Origin: Burkholderiales bacterium
GTDB taxonomy: Bacteria > Pseudomonadota > Gammaproteobacteria > Burkholderiales > Burkholderiaceae_C
Assembly (NCBI GenBank): GCA_021732385.1
Contig: JAKFVA010000015.1
Span: 62,001-126,000 of the forward strand
Reading direction: 5' to 3'
DNA length: 64,000 nt
This document shows positions 54,289 to 63,823 of the stretch, in pieces. The notes under the pieces are model-generated. The model did not search any database, was not told where the DNA came from, and worked only from the letters and a program-made list of their open reading frames with translations. A program made the position numbers and the translations under genes. Each line of letters begins with the position of its first letter. The stretch's first letter is position 1.

Positions 54289-55479
54289 CTAATCGGTATC
54301 AAGGCAGACGCTAGCCTGCTTGAATGGGTTGCGTTGCTCCAGATGCACCATGTAGTTGTCTATGCCTTCACCCTCACGCTGCAGAAAACGCTCAACCGCA
54401 TCGGCAAAGGCCGGGTGCGCCAGCCAGTGTGCGCTGGTGGTTTTGACCGGCAGCAATGCGCGCGCCATTTTGTGCTCGCCTTGCGCACCGCCCTCAAAAC
54501 GCTGGTAACCGTTGGCAATGCACCATTGCAGGGGCTGGTAATAGCAGGCTTCAAAGTGCAGGCAATCGACTCGCTCAAGTGCGCCCCAATAGCGACCGTA
54601 GGCAACATTGACAGCAGGTTGGCCAGCGGTGTTGGCCGGGTGAGCGGTAACTGCTATCAAACTGGAAGCGATGGGCTGGCCATCGCGCTGCGCAATGAAC
54701 ATAAGCCAATGTGCAGGCAATGAAGCGGCTATGCGGTGAAAAAAATCTCGGCTGAGATAGGGCGCATTGCCATGCTCCAGGTAAGTGCGCTCATAGCAAC
54801 GGTAAAAAAAGTCCCAATCTGCGGCACTGATGTCTGTGCCCAGTGCCCAGCGAAAGTTGACGCCAGCGTCAGCCACCTTGCGTCGTTCTTGCTTGATTTT
54901 TTTGCGTTTTTCCTGGCTCAGGCTGACAAGAAAGTCATCAAAGTCACGGTAGGCATTGTTTTGCCAGTGAAACTGCACTGTGTGGCGCCGCATCATTTTT
55001 GCGTCGGCGCACGCAGCCACGTCGGCGTCGCTGCAAAACAGCAGGTGCAGGGACGAGAGTTTTCGTGCCTCACACCATTGCAGTAAGGCCTTGAGCAAGG
55101 CGAGCCGCGCAGCCTCATCTCGCGCTAGCAACCGTGTACCAGGCACTGGCGTAAATGGCACAGCGACAAGCGCTTTGGGGTAGTACTTCAAGCCGTTTTG
55201 GGCATACGCCTCAGCCCACGCCCAGTCAAACACATATTCGCCGTACGAGTGGGCTTTGAGGTAGACCACGCAAGCAGCTAGCAACTGTTCGCCTTCCCAG
55301 AGTGTGATGCAGTGGGTCTGCCAACCCGTGGTAGCGCAGGCGCTTTCGCTTTGCAGCAAGGCAACCAGGTACTCGTGACGCAGAAAAGGGGTGGCGTCCA
55401 CTTGCTGATCGAGCAAACTATTCCACAGCGCAGCGTCCACTTGCAAGAGCGAGGTGAAATGTCGGGTGACATAATTCAT
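54289..55479 (-). CDS. FemAB-like GNAT-fold protein (DUF482 type)
   Basis: A 396-residue protein of the peptidoglycan-bridge-like/DUF482 group of acyltransferases. Recognisable stretches: TPFLRHEYLVALLQSESA near the N-terminus, LKAHSYGEYVFDWAWAEAY, FLVSLSQEKRKKIKQERRKV, and FEACYYQPLQWCIANGYQRFEGGAQGEHKMARALLPV, split across the C-terminal GNAT domain. The role of the family is not established. Start ATG 55479. It is divergent from nadE by 81 bases. Confidence 0.85.
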   Translation of the reverse strand: MNYVTRHFTSLLQVDAALWNSLLDQQVDATPFLRHEYLVALLQSESACATTGWQTHCITLWEGEQLLAACVVYLKAHSYGEYVFDWAWAEAYAQNGLKYYPKALVAVPFTPVPGTRLLARDEAARLALLKALLQWCEARKLSSLHLLFCSDADVAACADAKMMRRHTVQFHWQNNAYRDFDDFLVSLSQEKRKKIKQERRKVADAGVNFRWALGTDISAADWDFFYRCYERTYLEHGNAPYLSRDFFHRIAASLPAHWLMFIAQRDGQPIASSLIAVTAHPANTAGQPAVNVAYGRYWGALERVDCLHFEACYYQPLQWCIANGYQRFEGGAQGEHKMARALLPVKTTSAHWLAHPAFADAVERFLQREGEGIDNYMVHLEQRNPFKQASVCLDTD

Positions 55480-55560
55480 AGCGCATATGCCAGCTTTGAT
55501 AGTGCTGGCTGTTTATCCCGCGCATCGCGTGGATTTTGACTGACGTTTACTGGTAATTCC

Positions 55561-57255
55561 ATGTCATTGATTCTCTGTGTTGCCCAGCTTAACCTTGTTG
55601 TAGGGGATATGGCAGGCAATGCCAGGCAAATCACAGACGCTGCACGCAGCGCCTACGCGCAAGGTGCACGCCTGGTGCTCACGCCTGAGCTGTCGATTTG
55701 CGGCTATGCCTGTGAAGATCTGTTTTTGCGCCCCGCTTTTTTGCAAGCTTGTGATGATGCTGTGAACCAGATTGCCGCGAATCTGGCTGACCTGAAAGGC
55801 CTTTGTCTGGTGGTGGGGCATCCGGCCCGCGCGGCGGGAACGCTGCGCACCAAATCGCTTTCTGTACACCAGTGTTTCAACGCGGCTTCAGTGTTAGGTG
55901 AAGGGCGGCGCTTGCATACTTATGCCAAGCGCGAGTTGCCCAATTACCAGGTGTTTGATGAGCGCCGTTACTTCACGCCTGGTCGTGAAGCTTGCGTTTT
56001 CAATGTGGGGGAGGGCGCAGATGCACTGCAAGTGGGGCTGCTGATTTGCGAAGACGCATGGTTTGATGAACCAGCATATGCGGCCAAGGCATCGGGTGCA
56101 CAGTTACTGGCGGTCATTAATGCCTCGCCGTTTCATGCAGGCAAAGGCGGTGAGCGTGTGGCGCGTATGGCCCACCGGGCTATTAGCGCAAATTTGCCGC
56201 TGGTGTATGCGCATCTGGTAGGCGGGCAAGACGAGATTGTTTTTGATGGTGCATCGTTTTGCCTCAATGCAAATGGTGAATTGTCTGGTCAGGCACTGCA
56301 TTTCAAACCAGATCAATGGTTTGTCGAGATTCAATCTCTGGGTAATGCTACTGATTCAGTAGTAAAAATAAACGCAAGCACAGCCCCCGCAGAATCGGAA
56401 GATGCGCAGTTATGGCATGCACTGGTATTGGGCACGCGCGACTATGTGTACAAAAACGGTTTTCCCGGCGCGTTGCTGGGCTTGTCTGGTGGCATAGATT
56501 CAGCGCTGGTGCTGGCAATCGCAGTGGATGCCCTTGGCAAAGACCAGGTACGCACCGTAATGATGCCTTCGCCTTACACCGCCGACATTTCCTGGCAGGA
56601 TGCGCGCGAGATGGCCCAGCGCTTGGGTGTTCGCTACAACGAAATCTCGATTGCCCCGGCGTTTGAAGCCTACAAAAGTATGTTGGCTACGGAATTTACG
56701 GGCCTGTCTGAAGACACCACCGAAGAAAATTTGCAAGCGCGTATTCGAGGCACGCTTTTAATGGCGTTGTCTAACAAGTTCGGCTCCATTGTGTTGACCA
56801 CGGGCAACAAAAGCGAAATGGCTACCGGCTATTGCACGTTGTATGGCGACATGGCAGGCGGCTTTGCCGTCATCAAGGACTTGGCCAAAACTACCGTGTT
56901 CCGGCTGGCACGCTGGCGTAATCAGCACGACCCGTATGGCACAGGCGCCACTCCCATTCCCCAGCGCATCATTACCCGCCCACCCAGCGCAGAATTACGC
57001 GCTGACCAAACCGACCAGGACAGCTTGCCGCCCTATGAAATATTGGACGCGATTTTGCAGCGCTACATGGAAGATGACCAAAGCGTGCAAGATTTGTTGG
57101 ATGCGGGTTTTTCAGCCACCGATGTGGAGCGTGTGACACGACTGATCAAGCAAAGCGAATACAAGCGCCGCCAGGCGCCGCCTGGCATCCGGGTAACTCA
57201 CAGGAGTTTTGGCAAGGATTGGCGCTACCCTATCACCAACAAGTTCAGAGCCTAA
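55561..57255 (+). CDS. nadE: glutamine-dependent NAD+ synthetase
   Basis: Last step of NAD synthesis. A 564-residue two-domain protein. The N-terminal nitrilase-type glutaminase has the triad Glu43 (TPELSICGY), Lys123 (YAKRELPNY) and Cys163 (LLICEDAWF). The C-terminal synthetase has the P-loop SGGIDS (309-314), and KSEMATGYCTLYGDMAGG for NAD binding. Start ATG 55561. glnB follows, with a small hairpin (GGGCAA/TTGCCC, 57257-57275) but no T tract between. Confidence 0.97.
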   Translation: MSLILCVAQLNLVVGDMAGNARQITDAARSAYAQGARLVLTPELSICGYACEDLFLRPAFLQACDDAVNQIAANLADLKGLCLVVGHPARAAGTLRTKSLSVHQCFNAASVLGEGRRLHTYAKRELPNYQVFDERRYFTPGREACVFNVGEGADALQVGLLICEDAWFDEPAYAAKASGAQLLAVINASPFHAGKGGERVARMAHRAISANLPLVYAHLVGGQDEIVFDGASFCLNANGELSGQALHFKPDQWFVEIQSLGNATDSVVKINASTAPAESEDAQLWHALVLGTRDYVYKNGFPGALLGLSGGIDSALVLAIAVDALGKDQVRTVMMPSPYTADISWQDAREMAQRLGVRYNEISIAPAFEAYKSMLATEFTGLSEDTTEENLQARIRGTLLMALSNKFGSIVLTTGNKSEMATGYCTLYGDMAGGFAVIKDLAKTTVFRLARWRNQHDPYGTGATPIPQRIITRPPSAELRADQTDQDSLPPYEILDAILQRYMEDDQSVQDLLDAGFSATDVERVTRLIKQSEYKRRQAPPGIRVTHRSFGKDWRYPITNKFRA

Positions 57256-57296
57256 AGGGCAAGTGGGTGTTGCCCGCGCTTCGCTAATTCGACTGA

Positions 57297-57650
<354 letters not shown>

Positions 57651-57655
57651 AGCCC

Positions 57656-58279
57656 TCACAGCGTGGCGTCCGCAAGCCCGCCTGGATGGTTTTTGCCACT
57701 GTCGCTTGCCTCACTGTGCTGGCTGGCAAACTGAAGCCCTTGCAACAAGGGCGCCACGTCAGTGCCTACCTGTAGCAAGTCCATTTGCCAGTCCTGCATG
57801 AATCCTTGGCTGACCGTCGTTTGTAAAAACGTCAGCAGTCCGTCGTAATAGCCGTGCGAATTCAACAGGCCAACCGGTTTGTTGTGAAAGCCCAGTTGCC
57901 GCCAGGTCCAGGCTTCAAACAATTCTTCAAATGTGCCGATGCCGCCAGGCAAGGCTACAAAAGCGTCCGCCCGCTCGGCCATAAGGCGCTTGCGTTCGTG
58001 CATGGAGTCGACTACCAGCAATTCGGTACACGTCGGGTGCGCCCATTCCCGCTCCACCATGCTGTTGGGGATGATGCCTATTACTTGGGCACCTGCTGCC
58101 AGCGCGGCATCGGCCACCACGCCCATTAACCCGTTCTTGCCGCCGCCGTAAACCAATTGTCCGTGGCAATCGCCTAGCCACTGGCCAACAGCTTGCGCCA
58201 TGGCCGCGTATTCGGGGCGGTTACCCGGCTTGGAGCCGCAGTACACGCACAGGGAAAAGGGCTTGGATAGGCCGGGCAT
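57656..58279 (-). CDS. LOG-family nucleoside monophosphate phosphoribohydrolase
   Basis: A 207-residue Rossmann-like protein of the LOG/TIGR00730 group, which releases the base from AMP-like nucleotides, including cytokinin precursors. It shows CVYCGSKPG at the N-terminus, LVYGGGKNGLMG, MHERKRLMAERADAFVALPGGIGTFEELFE with the PGGxGTxxE motif, and WRQLGFHNKPVGLLN. ATG 58279 is preferred over 58333, which lies inside dgkA. It is converging with glnB, 5 bases apart. Confidence 0.92.
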   Translation of the reverse strand: MPGLSKPFSLCVYCGSKPGNRPEYAAMAQAVGQWLGDCHGQLVYGGGKNGLMGVVADAALAAGAQVIGIIPNSMVEREWAHPTCTELLVVDSMHERKRLMAERADAFVALPGGIGTFEELFEAWTWRQLGFHNKPVGLLNSHGYYDGLLTFLQTTVSQGFMQDWQMDLLQVGTDVAPLLQGLQFASQHSEASDSGKNHPGGLADATL

Positions 58280-58289
58280 GGGTGCGTGC

Positions 58290-58691
58290 TCAGGTAGCAA
58301 AGCGCTGATACAGCGCCGCGGCCCAAATGCCAAAGCTAATCAGTACCGCCAGCAGCACGGCGGCGCTACCCATGTCTTTGGCGCGCTTGGACAAATCGTG
58401 CCACTCGGGACCAATGCGGTCAATCGCGGTTTCAATGCTGGTGTTTAGCAATTCCACAATCATGACCAGCATGACCGAGCCAGCCAGCAATGCCACCTCA
58501 ACCCAGCTGCGACCTAGCCAAAAAGCGCCAGGCAACAAAATGATGGAAGCGGTTGCCTCTTGACGAAACGCAGTCTCGCCCCAGCCTGCGCGCAGACCTT
58601 CCAGAGAATAGCCAGTAGCGTGCCAAAGGCGGCTTAGGCCAGTACGGGCTTTTTGCAAGTTGACGTGGGGAGGCGTTGGTAAAGGCGTCAT
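58290..58691 (-). CDS. dgkA: diacylglycerol kinase DgkA
   Basis: A 133-residue inner-membrane kinase returning diacylglycerol to phosphatidic acid. Three helices. The conserved RLWHATGYSLEGLRAGWGETAFRQE at the N-terminus and VELLNTSIETAIDRIGPEWHDLSKRAKDMGSAAV hold the catalytic glutamates. ATG 58691 is the family start; the frame extends to 58772 in the preceding RDD gene. This is the enzyme that would recycle diacylglycerol freed by the PlcP-like enzyme. Confidence 0.95.
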   Translation of the reverse strand: MTPLPTPPHVNLQKARTGLSRLWHATGYSLEGLRAGWGETAFRQEATASIILLPGAFWLGRSWVEVALLAGSVMLVMIVELLNTSIETAIDRIGPEWHDLSKRAKDMGSAAVLLAVLISFGIWAAALYQRFAT

Positions 58692-58726
58692 GAACTGGGG
58701 CCGAAAAGCGGCTTCAAAAAACGGGC

Positions 58727-59257
58727 TTAGCCAAACGGGCTGGTAACGGCAATTAGCCGCGTACCCGCCCAAGCGTCATGCCAAAACTGCTTTTGCGCAT
58801 GAAACCGGCTGAGTATGGCCCAAATGGTGCACCAGCCCACAACCAACGCTAGCGCTTCAAGTGGCGCTAGCTGCAGTAGCCAAACAGCCGCCAGCGATGG
58901 CACAAACCAGACCCAACACAAGACATAACGGCGCAACGCGCGCCATTGCGAAACAGGCTGCCCAAGGCAATCTACCAAGCGAATGTGCCAAGTTTTCATA
59001 GCCAGCGTTTGGCCCCTGGCCCAAAACCAGGTGAAGTAAATGCCCAGAACGACAAACAAAAACCCCTGTAAGGCAAAGCGGTTTTCCAGCGCATGGCGGC
59101 TCTGGCTTAAGGTACTGAATAACCAGCCAGCAACAAAAACCACAGCAAATAACAGCATACCCTCATACAACCAGCAGGCCATGCGCCTACGCAGGCTGGG
59201 TGCATAAAGAACGAGGGCAGTGGCAGAAGCCGCCGCGAGGGGCGGGGTGGAAGGCAT
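58727..59257 (-). CDS. RDD-family membrane protein
   Basis: A 176-residue protein with an N-terminal LRRRMACWLYEG (RDD-type start), three or four helices and WHIRLVDCLGQPVSQWRALRRYVLCW. RDD proteins are of mixed and mostly unknown role, some linked to ion transport. ATG 59257 is preferred to a TTG at 59305. Confidence 0.88.
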   Translation of the reverse strand: MPSTPPLAAASATALVLYAPSLRRRMACWLYEGMLLFAVVFVAGWLFSTLSQSRHALENRFALQGFLFVVLGIYFTWFWARGQTLAMKTWHIRLVDCLGQPVSQWRALRRYVLCWVWFVPSLAAVWLLQLAPLEALALVVGWCTIWAILSRFHAQKQFWHDAWAGTRLIAVTSPFG

Positions 59258-59316
59258 AAGTCTGTGGCTAAAACAAATTAGCGCAAACTGTAACCGTCTT
59301 ATCAAATCGTATTGTT

Positions 59317-60105
59317 TTAGTTGGTTTGAACCGGAGTCGCCGGGGCCAATGCCGAAGCGGGTTCGGTAACCGTTGCTGGCGCATTGCCAACTGCTGCCGG
59401 TAAAGCTGTTGAAGCTGGGGCTAATGACCGTGCAGCGTTGGAGGTGTTTAAAACCGCGCCTGACGCAGAGTCTTTGGTTTTTGGTGCACGGCTGGCATGG
59501 CCACCCGGTTTGGACGGTGCTACGTCAGCGAGCTTTTGCGTTGAAACTGGCTTGATTGCTGCAGCTGCGCCTGCGGGTTTGACTGGAACAGCCGGAATTA
59601 GCTTTTTCTTATCTTCCGGTTTAAGTGCCTGGTAGGCTTCCCACTTGGCTTTTCTTTGCTCTGCAGACAGGGTGCCCGCCTCGGCAAAGTTCAGTCGGGC
59701 TTGTGCGCGTTGCTGGGTGCTCAGGTTGGCCCATTCGGTCATGCGGCTATGCAGTTTGGCTTGCTCGGCGGGTGGGCGTGCATGGTAATTCGGGGCTAGA
59801 GCGAGCCATTTTCGTTTTTGCAGTTCGGGCAGACTGTCCCATTTAATTTGCAAAGGGCGCAGTGCCTGCTGTTGGGGTGCACTAAGTTGCAGCCAAGTGG
59901 GCCCCTCTGCGGGGATGGACGCCTGCTTGGTGGCTACCGGCTTGCTGATAACCGAAGCTGCTGCCTTGCTGGCACTAGGCAACGAAGAGGGCGTTTGTGA
60001 CCAAGCATTAAGAGCCAACAAAATACACAGGCTGACAGCAAAACGCGATGAATCCGATAAGCGACGCCAGGGGTGTGCCGATGTTGATATGTAGCGACGT
60101 GACAT
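59317..60105 (-). CDS. DUF3106 exported protein
   Basis: A 262-residue protein. The N-terminus has a hydrophobic signal (FAVSLCILLALNAWSQ). The middle has the DUF3106 pattern of repeated WxxLxxxQ helices: TWLQLSAPQQQALRPL, WDSLPELQKRKWLALA and TEWANLSTQQRAQARLNF. The tail is Pro/Ala/Ser-rich. The family occurs downstream of ECF sigma genes in Burkholderiales. ATG 60105 or GTG 60117 may be the start. Role unknown; the helices resemble Spy/CpxP-like periplasmic sensors, but that is only my impression. Confidence 0.85.
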   Translation of the reverse strand: MSRRYISTSAHPWRRLSDSSRFAVSLCILLALNAWSQTPSSLPSASKAAASVISKPVATKQASIPAEGPTWLQLSAPQQQALRPLQIKWDSLPELQKRKWLALAPNYHARPPAEQAKLHSRMTEWANLSTQQRAQARLNFAEAGTLSAEQRKAKWEAYQALKPEDKKKLIPAVPVKPAGAAAAIKPVSTQKLADVAPSKPGGHASRAPKTKDSASGAVLNTSNAARSLAPASTALPAAVGNAPATVTEPASALAPATPVQTN

Positions 60106-60122
60106 GCGAGGCACCACGCTTT

Positions 60123-60581
60123 TTATAAGGCCCGCTCGTTACCGGTCTTTAAAAATTCAACAAAGGCTGGGTCTGCATAAGCTGCGGGGGGCAGATCGTC
60201 AGCCAGCAAGGCAGCATCGACCTCTGCAATTTCGCTGGCACGGTAATCGTCCTGGAGAGACTGAACCGTAACCAAGCCATAAATCAGGAAAATAAGGGGC
60301 AAAACCGACGCAATCCGGCTCCACCATGTCAGGCCTTCATCGCCAAAGCCCAGACTCAGCGTGTCGCCATTGCTTACGGTGCGAGTGGCAGTAATCGACG
60401 CAAGCTGAGTTACCTTGCGCCCAGCCAATGCCTGTACGCGAGAGGCGCGCAGCCGTTCGCTGATGTCGTAGGGCAAATCGAGCGTACCAACTGACAGGCG
60501 GCTGGCGATCCGCATACCGTAGCGGTCTTGCAAGACAGTGCTCATCGTTTGCTGGTGTGCGGTGGGTAAAGAGTGATTCAT
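60123..60581 (-). CDS. DUF3619 membrane protein, possible anti-sigma factor
   Basis: A 152-residue protein with about 90 cytoplasmic residues (LQDRYGMRIASRLSVGTLDLPYDISERLRASR), one helix (IASVLPLIFLIYGLVTV) and a short periplasmic tail, a plan shared with anti-sigma factors. The start ATG overlaps the sigma gene stop (ATGA), so the two are made together. It is a DUF3619 protein; that it restrains the sigma factor is inferred from order and topology. Confidence 0.85.
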   Translation of the reverse strand: MNHSLPTAHQQTMSTVLQDRYGMRIASRLSVGTLDLPYDISERLRASRVQALAGRKVTQLASITATRTVSNGDTLSLGFGDEGLTWWSRIASVLPLIFLIYGLVTVQSLQDDYRASEIAEVDAALLADDLPPAAYADPAFVEFLKTGNERAL

Positions 60582-61144
60582 GCTTGTATTCCCTTGGCGT
60601 TCAGTGCTTTACTGAGGGACTGGAGTGCCCTTGAACAGTGCGTTTTGACGCTGCCTTCCGAACACCCCATGACCGCAGCTGTTTCGGCTACGTCCATCTC
60701 TTCCCAATAACGCAGCAGGAAGGCTTCTCGTTGACGACCGGGTAACTCCTGTATGCAGATTTCAATCTGATGCAATATTTGGGCCCGGCTAGTGGCAGAT
60801 TCCGCGCTTTCATGCTTGTCCGATTCTTCTAGCGACTCTAAAGTTTCCAGCAAATTGAAATCCCCGTCATCTCCTGCGGATTCAAAGTCGCTCATATTGG
60901 AAAACAGCGCACGTCGGGTTTTTTGCCTGCGAAACCAGTCGAGCGTCGTGTTGGAGAGGATTCTTTGAAACAGCATTGGCAGTTCGGCTGCCGGCTTGTC
61001 ACCGTAGTGCTCAGCCAGTTTCATCATGCTGTCTTGGACAATGTCTAGCGACGCCTCATCATCCCGCGTGTGATACAGGCTGCGCTTGAAAGCACGCTTT
61101 TCAACGCTTTTCAAAAAGCTGCTGAGTTCTTGTTCAGTTGCCAA
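60578..61144 (-). CDS. ECF RNA polymerase sigma factor (RpoE-like)
   Basis: A sigma factor of about 188 residues. Region 2 has DIVQDSMMKLAEHYGDKPAAE and region 4 has LPGRQREAFLLRYWEEMDVAETAAVMGCSEGSVKTHCSRAL. The linker is acidic and longer than usual. The start is uncertain: TTG 61144 (LATEQELSSFLKSVEKRAFKRS) fits homologues; TTG 61183 would add 13 residues; there is no ATG near. It heads a set sigma-DUF3619-DUF3106. Confidence 0.92.
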   Translation of the reverse strand: MATEQELSSFLKSVEKRAFKRSLYHTRDDEASLDIVQDSMMKLAEHYGDKPAAELPMLFQRILSNTTLDWFRRQKTRRALFSNMSDFESAGDDGDFNLLETLESLEESDKHESAESATSRAQILHQIEICIQELPGRQREAFLLRYWEEMDVAETAAVMGCSEGSVKTHCSRALQSLSKALNAKGIQA

Positions 61145-61386
61145 AAGAGGATGCCAGAGCAAAGGCCGGATGACATGAGTCAACGATTATTGCATTCAGG
61201 CGCACTGAAAGCGGGCGAGTTGCGAATGAAAGTGTCATAATGGCAGGCGCAACTCACACGGCAAACGAGTCCAGACCCGGTCAACCTAAGGCTTATGGTT
61301 TGGGCTCAAAGTCTCACCGCAGCCCCACAAGGGCGAGCGTAGAGGCACCCAAGGTTTTTCGTTAGAGAAATTCACAAAGGTTCATC

Positions 61387-63178
61387 ATGGAAATTAACAA
61401 GGCCGAAATCACGTCGGCAGCAGCAGCCAGTTCGCTTGCTGCCACCAGTGGAACCCGCGACTTGATGGGCGCCGAGATTCTCGTGCGTACCCTGCAACTC
61501 GAAAAAGTTAAATACATCTGGGGTTACCCTGGTGGGGCGGTGTTGCACATTTACGACGCGTTCTATAAACAAGACACGATTCAACACGTTTTGGTGCGTC
61601 ACGAGCAAGGCGCGGTGCATGCCGCCGACGGCTACGCCCGCGCTACTGGCGAGGTAGGGTGCGCGCTGGTCACCTCTGGCCCCGGTGTAACCAATGCCAT
61701 TACCGGAATTGCCACGGCCTACATGGACAGCATTCCCATGGTGATCATCACCGGCCAAGTGCCTACGCACGCCATTGGCTTGGATGCGTTTCAGGAATGC
61801 GACACGGTGGGCATTACCCGGCCCATCGTCAAACACAACTTTCTGGTCAAGGATGTGGCCGATATTGCCGACACCATCAAGAAAGCCTTCCACATTGCCC
61901 GCACGGGCCGCCCCGGTCCAGTGGTGGTGGATATTCCCAAAGACGTGTCATTTAAAAAACACGCTTTTAACGAAGCGGATTACGCTGCCCCGGTTCATAT
62001 GCGCAGCTACCAGCCGGTACGCAGAGGCCATGGCGGACAAATACGCAAGGCACTGCAATTGCTGATGACGGCTAAGCGGCCCTACATTTACACAGGCGGC
62101 GGCGTACTGCTCAGCAACGCGTCCAATGAACTGCGTGCCTTGGTTGACTTACTGGGCTACCCCTGCACCAACACCCTGATGGGCCTCGGCGCTTACCCGG
62201 CGAGCGATCCCAAGTTTTTAGGCATGCTGGGTATGCACGGCACGGTGCAGGCTCAACGCCATGCAAAACTGCGACGTATTGCTTGCCGTAGGCGCGCGTT
62301 TTGACGACCGTGTAATTGGCAACCCCAAACATTTTGCGCAAAATGAACGCAAGATCATTCACATCGATATTGATCCATCAAGTATCTCCAAGCGGGTCAA
62401 GGTTGACATCCCGATTGTGGGTGATGTGAAAGACGTGCTGACCGAACTGCTGGCCATGATCAAGGAATCCGGCCTCAAGCCCGATGCCGCTGCGCTCAAG
62501 GCTTGGTGGGCCACCATTGATGCCTGGCGCAGCAAAGACTGCCTGGCCTACGACCGGGGCAACAAAGATGTGATCAAGCCGCAGCATGTGGTCGAGACGC
62601 TGTGGAATTTGACGCAAGATGCCGATGCTTACATAACCTCCGACGTAGGCCAGCACCAGATGTGGGCTGCCCAGTACTACAAATTCAACGAGCCACGCCG
62701 CTGGATCAATTCGGGCGGTCTGGGCACTATGGGCGTAGGGATTCCATATGCAATGGGCATAAAACTTGCCAAGCCCGACTCCGAGGTGTATTGCATTACG
62801 GGTGAGGGCTCGGTACAAATGTGCATCCAGGAACTCTCGACCTGCCTGCAATACAACACGCCTATTAAAGTTTTGTCGCTGAACAACCGTTACCTGGGCA
62901 TGGTGCGGCAGTGGCAGGAGATTGAATATTCGGGCCGCTACAGCCACAGCTACATGGACGCGTTGCCTGATTTTGTGAAGCTGGCCGAGGCCTATGGTCA
63001 TGTGGGCATGCTGATCGAGCGGCCGCAAGACGTGGAGCCCGCCCTGCGCGAGGCACGCAAACTCAAGGACCGCACCGTGTTCATTGATTTTCGTACCGAC
63101 CCGACGGAGAACGTTTTCCCGATGGTCAAGGCGGGTATGGGCATCACCGAAATGCTGCTGGGCAGCGAGGACTTGTAG
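61387..63178 (+). pseudogene. ilvB: acetolactate synthase large subunit, interrupted by a frameshift
   Basis: The thiamine-diphosphate enzyme starting valine/isoleucine/leucine synthesis. Two frames carry its halves. The first, from 61387, has [21 protein letters not shown] and the catalytic Glu in [20 protein letters not shown], and stays homologous to about 62253. The second, from 62261, reads [21 protein letters not shown] and has GEGSVQMCIQELSTCLQYN through NNRYLGMVRQWQ, the cofactor site, ending 63178. Between them GCT-CAACGCC-ATG is two bases short of a typical GCT AAC AAC GCC ATG. Together the halves make about 595 residues, normal length. It could be a sequencing error. Confidence 0.88.
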
Positions 63179-63225
63179 GTTTCCAGCCAAACCAGCTATG
63201 CACGCCCACTGAGTGTGCGCGTATA

Positions 63226-63273
63226 GCTATCAATTTAATAATAATTCGACGAATCTATTGCGCGTCAAGCCTG
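63226..63273 (+). repeat. possible degenerate copy of the intergenic repeat
   Basis: GCTATC-AATTTAATA and, further on, GCGCGTCAAGC echo the two ends of copies A-C, but the middle block does not match. Listed as weak. Confidence 0.25.
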
Positions 63274-63318
63274 GCACTTACCGGTGCCGGGGGAGGGCGG
63301 CGAAAAGAGGAATCCACC

Positions 63319-63810
63319 ATGAAACACATCATTGCCGTATTGCTTGAAAACGAACCAGGCGCGCTCTCACGCGTAGTAGGCCTGTTCTCGGCCAGAGGCT
63401 ACAACATTGAGTCGCTTACTGTAGCGCCCACAGAAGACCCCAGTCTCTCGCGCATGACGATTCAAACTGCCGGCTCGGACGACGTGATTGAACAAATCAC
63501 CAAGCACTTGAACCGTCTGGTTGAAGTCGTCAAGGTGGTTGACCTCTCTGAAGGCGCCTACACCGAGCGTGAGTTGATGATGGTCAAGGTGCGCGCGGTC
63601 GGCAAGGAGCGCGAGGAAATGAAGCGCATGGCCGATATCTTCCGTGGTCGCATCATCGACGTGACCGACAAGAGCTACACCATTGAACTAACAGGCGACC
63701 GCGACAAAAACAATGCGTTTTTGGAGGCCATTGAGCGAACCGCTATTTTGGAAACCGTGCGCACCGGCTCGAGCGGCATTGGCCGTGGAGAGCGCATCCT
63801 GCGTGCCTGA
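63319..63810 (+). CDS. ilvH: acetolactate synthase small (regulatory) subunit
   Basis: A 163-residue regulatory subunit that gives valine feedback. The N-terminal ACT domain is HIIAVLLENEPGALSRVVGLFSARGYNIESLTV; a second domain follows (ELMMVKVRAVGKEREEMKRM). GAGGAA stands 7 bases before ATG 63319. It lies 140 bases after the ilvB end and 46 before ilvC. Confidence 0.97.
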   Translation: MKHIIAVLLENEPGALSRVVGLFSARGYNIESLTVAPTEDPSLSRMTIQTAGSDDVIEQITKHLNRLVEVVKVVDLSEGAYTERELMMVKVRAVGKEREEMKRMADIFRGRIIDVTDKSYTIELTGDRDKNNAFLEAIERTAILETVRTGSSGIGRGERILRA

Positions 63811-63823
63811 ATTGTATTTTTAA

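Noticed and set aside
61184-61386. Possible attenuator or leader peptide before ilvB
   Set aside because: I looked for a short frame rich in Leu/Val/Ile codons and a terminator hairpin with T tract and found neither.
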